Made by a program: the position numbers and the translations under genes
The notes under the pieces: generated by a model
Databases searched by the model: none
What the model was told of the DNA's origin: nothing
Seen by the model: only the letters and a program-made list of their open reading frames with translations
DNA from: Bacteroidales bacterium
GTDB lineage: Bacteria > Bacteroidota > Bacteroidia > Bacteroidales > UBA932
Direction of reading: 5' to 3'
Assembly: GCA_029009115.1 (NCBI GenBank)
Contig: JAQXJU010000015.1
Span: forward strand, 1-44,885
Length of the DNA: 44,885 nucleotides
Part shown: positions 40,639 to 44,885 of the stretch, one piece after another
How positions within the stretch are numbered: position 1 is the first letter of the stretch
Layout of the letters: the number at the start of each line of letters is the position of its first letter

Positions 40639-41862
40639 ATGGAAAATATACTTGACAGATTCCTCCGCTATGTAGCCATCGACACCCAGTCTGACGAAAA
40701 CTCCGAAACCCAGCCCTCGACGGCAAAGCAGCTCGACCTTCAGAAAGTGCTTTGTGAAGAGCTCAGGGCAATGGGCATTGAGGCTTCGGTAGATTCTTAT
40801 GGCTATCTTTTTGCCACCATTCCCTCGAATGTCGATAAGCCGGTTCCAGCAATAGGATTCATTTCGCACGTCGATACCTCGCCAGACGCATCGGGTAAGG
40901 ATGTGCATCCCCAGATAATCCCCGATTACGACGGTACTCCGATTGCTCTGAAAGGGGTCGAAGGCCTCTATCTTAATCCTTCGGAATTCCCCGAACTGCT
41001 CGCGCACAAGGGCGAGACTCTTGTCACCACCGACGGAACGACCCTACTTGGAGCCGACGATAAGGCCGGAGTGGCCGAGATAATGGCGGCCGCCGAGTAT
41101 ATCGTGAGCCATCCCGAATTCAAGCACGGCCCCGTATGCATAGCCTTCACTCCCGATGAAGAGATAGGCCGCGGCGTAGTAAAGTTCGATGTCAAACGCT
41201 TCGGTGCAGAGTATGCCTATACTATGGACGGAGGCGATGAGGGCGAACTTGAATTCGAAAACTTCAATGCTGCTTCGGCTACGGTCCGCATTCAGGGGCG
41301 CAACGTGCATCCAGGTTATGCCAAAGGCAAGATGAAGAATGCCATCCGCATAGGTATGGAGTTCGATTCGCTCCTCCCCGAGGGTGCCAGGCCCGAGCTT
41401 ACAGAAGGCTATGAGGGCTTCTTCCACCTTATTTCCTATAGCGGAACGGTAGAGCAGGCCACCTTCTCCTATATTATAAGAGACCACGACCTGACCCTTT
41501 ACGAGAACAAGAAGAAGTTCATCTGCTCGGTAGCCGACGAAATCAACCGCCGTTATGGAGAGGGAACCGCCACTGTGGATGTGCGTCACCAGTACTATAA
41601 TATGCGATCGCAGGTCGAGCCTCACTACCACATTGTCACCAAGGCATTGAAGGCTATGGAGATGGCCGGAGTGAAGCCTCGCATCCAGCCTATCAGGGGC
41701 GGTACCGACGGAGCAAATCTGTCATATATGGGTCTTCCGTGTCCCAATATCTTTGCCGGAGGGCTCAACTTCCACGGAAAGATGGAGTTCGTTACCGTAG
41801 AGAATATGCAGAAGGCATTTCAGGTTATTCTGAATATACTTTCACTCTACGCCGAAGAGTAG
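40639..41862 (+). CDS. pepT: Peptidase T (tripeptide aminopeptidase)
   Basis: A 407-residue zinc aminopeptidase of family M20 that removes the N-terminal residue of tripeptides in the cytoplasm. Metal and catalytic sites are visible: GFISHVDTSPD (first His/Asp), LLGADDKAGVAEI (bridging Asp), AFTPDEEIGRG (catalytic and ligand Glu), YTMDGGDEGELE (Asp ligand) and NFHGKMEFV (last His). GRNVHPGYAKGKMKNA lies in the dimerisation domain. Length is normal for PepT. It shares a transcript with the OPT transporter. No terminator is obvious before the 23S promoter, which starts 37 bases later. Confidence 0.97.
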   Translation: MENILDRFLRYVAIDTQSDENSETQPSTAKQLDLQKVLCEELRAMGIEASVDSYGYLFATIPSNVDKPVPAIGFISHVDTSPDASGKDVHPQIIPDYDGTPIALKGVEGLYLNPSEFPELLAHKGETLVTTDGTTLLGADDKAGVAEIMAAAEYIVSHPEFKHGPVCIAFTPDEEIGRGVVKFDVKRFGAEYAYTMDGGDEGELEFENFNAASATVRIQGRNVHPGYAKGKMKNAIRIGMEFDSLLPEGARPELTEGYEGFFHLISYSGTVEQATFSYIIRDHDLTLYENKKKFICSVADEINRRYGEGTATVDVRHQYYNMRSQVEPHYHIVTKALKAMEMAGVKPRIQPIRGGTDGANLSYMGLPCPNIFAGGLNFHGKMEFVTVENMQKAFQVILNILSLYAEE

Positions 41863-41899
41863 TTTTTCTGCTGAAAAGTTGAATTTTTTCTGAAAAAGA

Positions 41900-41930
41900 T
41901 TTGCACTTTCGAGAAAAGTGTGTATCTTTG
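41900..41930 (+). promoter_or_regulatory. Promoter dedicated to 23S rRNA
   Basis: TTTG (41900-41903), exactly 19 bases, TATCTTTG (41923-41930) is a perfect match to the Bacteroidetes -33/-7 consensus. The predicted start is near 41936, about 180 bases before mature 23S. An rRNA-grade promoter at this place means that 23S is transcribed independently of 16S. Confidence 0.9.
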
Positions 41931-41936
41931 CCGTCC

Positions 41937-42117
41937 CTTTGAGAAAGGGACAAAGATCATTGACAATATTGAGAGAGATAACGAGGTTAGGGATCCTTGC
42001 GAAAGGATTCCGAGAAGCAAAAGAGATCAAAGTCTGTATAAAGACAATACGAGATAATTTTCGTGTTGGGGTATAGACTGCAATTTCAAGGCAAAACGAG
42101 ACAAAGAGATTCATTCA
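41937..42117 (+). other. 23S rRNA leader with boxA-like motif
   Basis: The leader contains GATCATTGACAATATTG (41955-41971), which resembles the boxA antitermination motif of rRNA leaders (TGCTCTTTAACA in E. coli; TTCTTTGACAT-like in Bacteroidetes as I recall). A GGATCCTT/AAGGATTCC hairpin lies at about 41991-42011. The sequence just before 42118 would form the 5' side of the processing stem. No tRNA or protein gene lies here. Confidence 0.65.

Positions 42118-44885
<2,768 letters not shown>

Noticed and set aside
311..41900. Mobile element or prophage separating 16S from 23S
   Set aside because: No transposase, integrase, phage structural gene, terminal repeat or tRNA-derived direct repeat was found, and most genes are core chromosomal.

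Overview
The window looks like chromosomal DNA of an anaerobic member of the Bacteroidota, probably Bacteroidales. The evidence is the Bacteroidetes-type promoter signature (TTTG, 19-20 bases, TAnnTTTG) in front of several genes, the near absence of Shine-Dalgarno sites, many TonB-dependent receptors and LSC-type lipoproteins, the SurA/SurA/OstA envelope operon, class III (oxygen-sensitive) ribonucleotide reductase and a reverse rubrerythrin. G+C looks moderately high except in one A+T-rich block at about 6.6-9.9 kb. I cannot name the genus.

Layout. The window opens in the last ~134 bases of 16S rRNA, followed by tRNA-Ile(GAT) and a strong intrinsic terminator (1-311). No tRNA-Ala, 23S or 5S follows. 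Next come a beta-helix lipoprotein, nrdD-nrdG and a TonB receptor (342-6528). An A+T-rich two-gene minus-strand block (6681-9869) codes for an outer-membrane barrel and a small partner. A minus-strand operon (17851 down to 10097) holds four Gfo/Idh/MocA-family oxidoreductases (one Sec-exported, one with a Tat-like leader, one Tat-exported, one without a signal), an ApbE-like protein, a small membrane protein, an aminotransferase and a rubrerythrin. A GH88 lipoprotein and lepA follow on the same strand. On the plus strand come a split transketolase, an ECF sigma / small membrane protein / Spy-like trio, and a second ApbE-like plus Tat-exported Gfo/Idh pair preceded by a 15-base tandem repeat. 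A minus-strand cobalamin riboswitch controls a BtuB-like receptor and a short BtuC-like permease. Next are two tRNAs (Gln, Met), a 63-bp palindromic tandem-repeat array, GDPD, a glycosidase remnant, ispF, a NagZ-like GH3, a small conserved protein, the SurA-like/SurA/OstA operon, and an OPT transporter with PepT. The window closes in an almost complete 23S rRNA with its own promoter and leader (41900-44885).

The most striking point is the rRNA arrangement. The 16S-tRNA-Ile unit ends in a terminator, and the 23S gene about 42 kb downstream on the same strand has a consensus promoter and a ~180-base leader. The DNA between them is ordinary core chromosome with no mobile element. This fits truly unlinked 16S and 23S genes, although both rRNA genes sit at the window edges and an assembly artefact must be excluded. 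The second unusual element is the array of 63-bp units, each carrying a GTGAAWTTCAC palindrome and in phase with a 21-residue peptide repeat. The third is the repeated pairing of exported Gfo/Idh/MocA proteins with divergent ApbE-like proteins.
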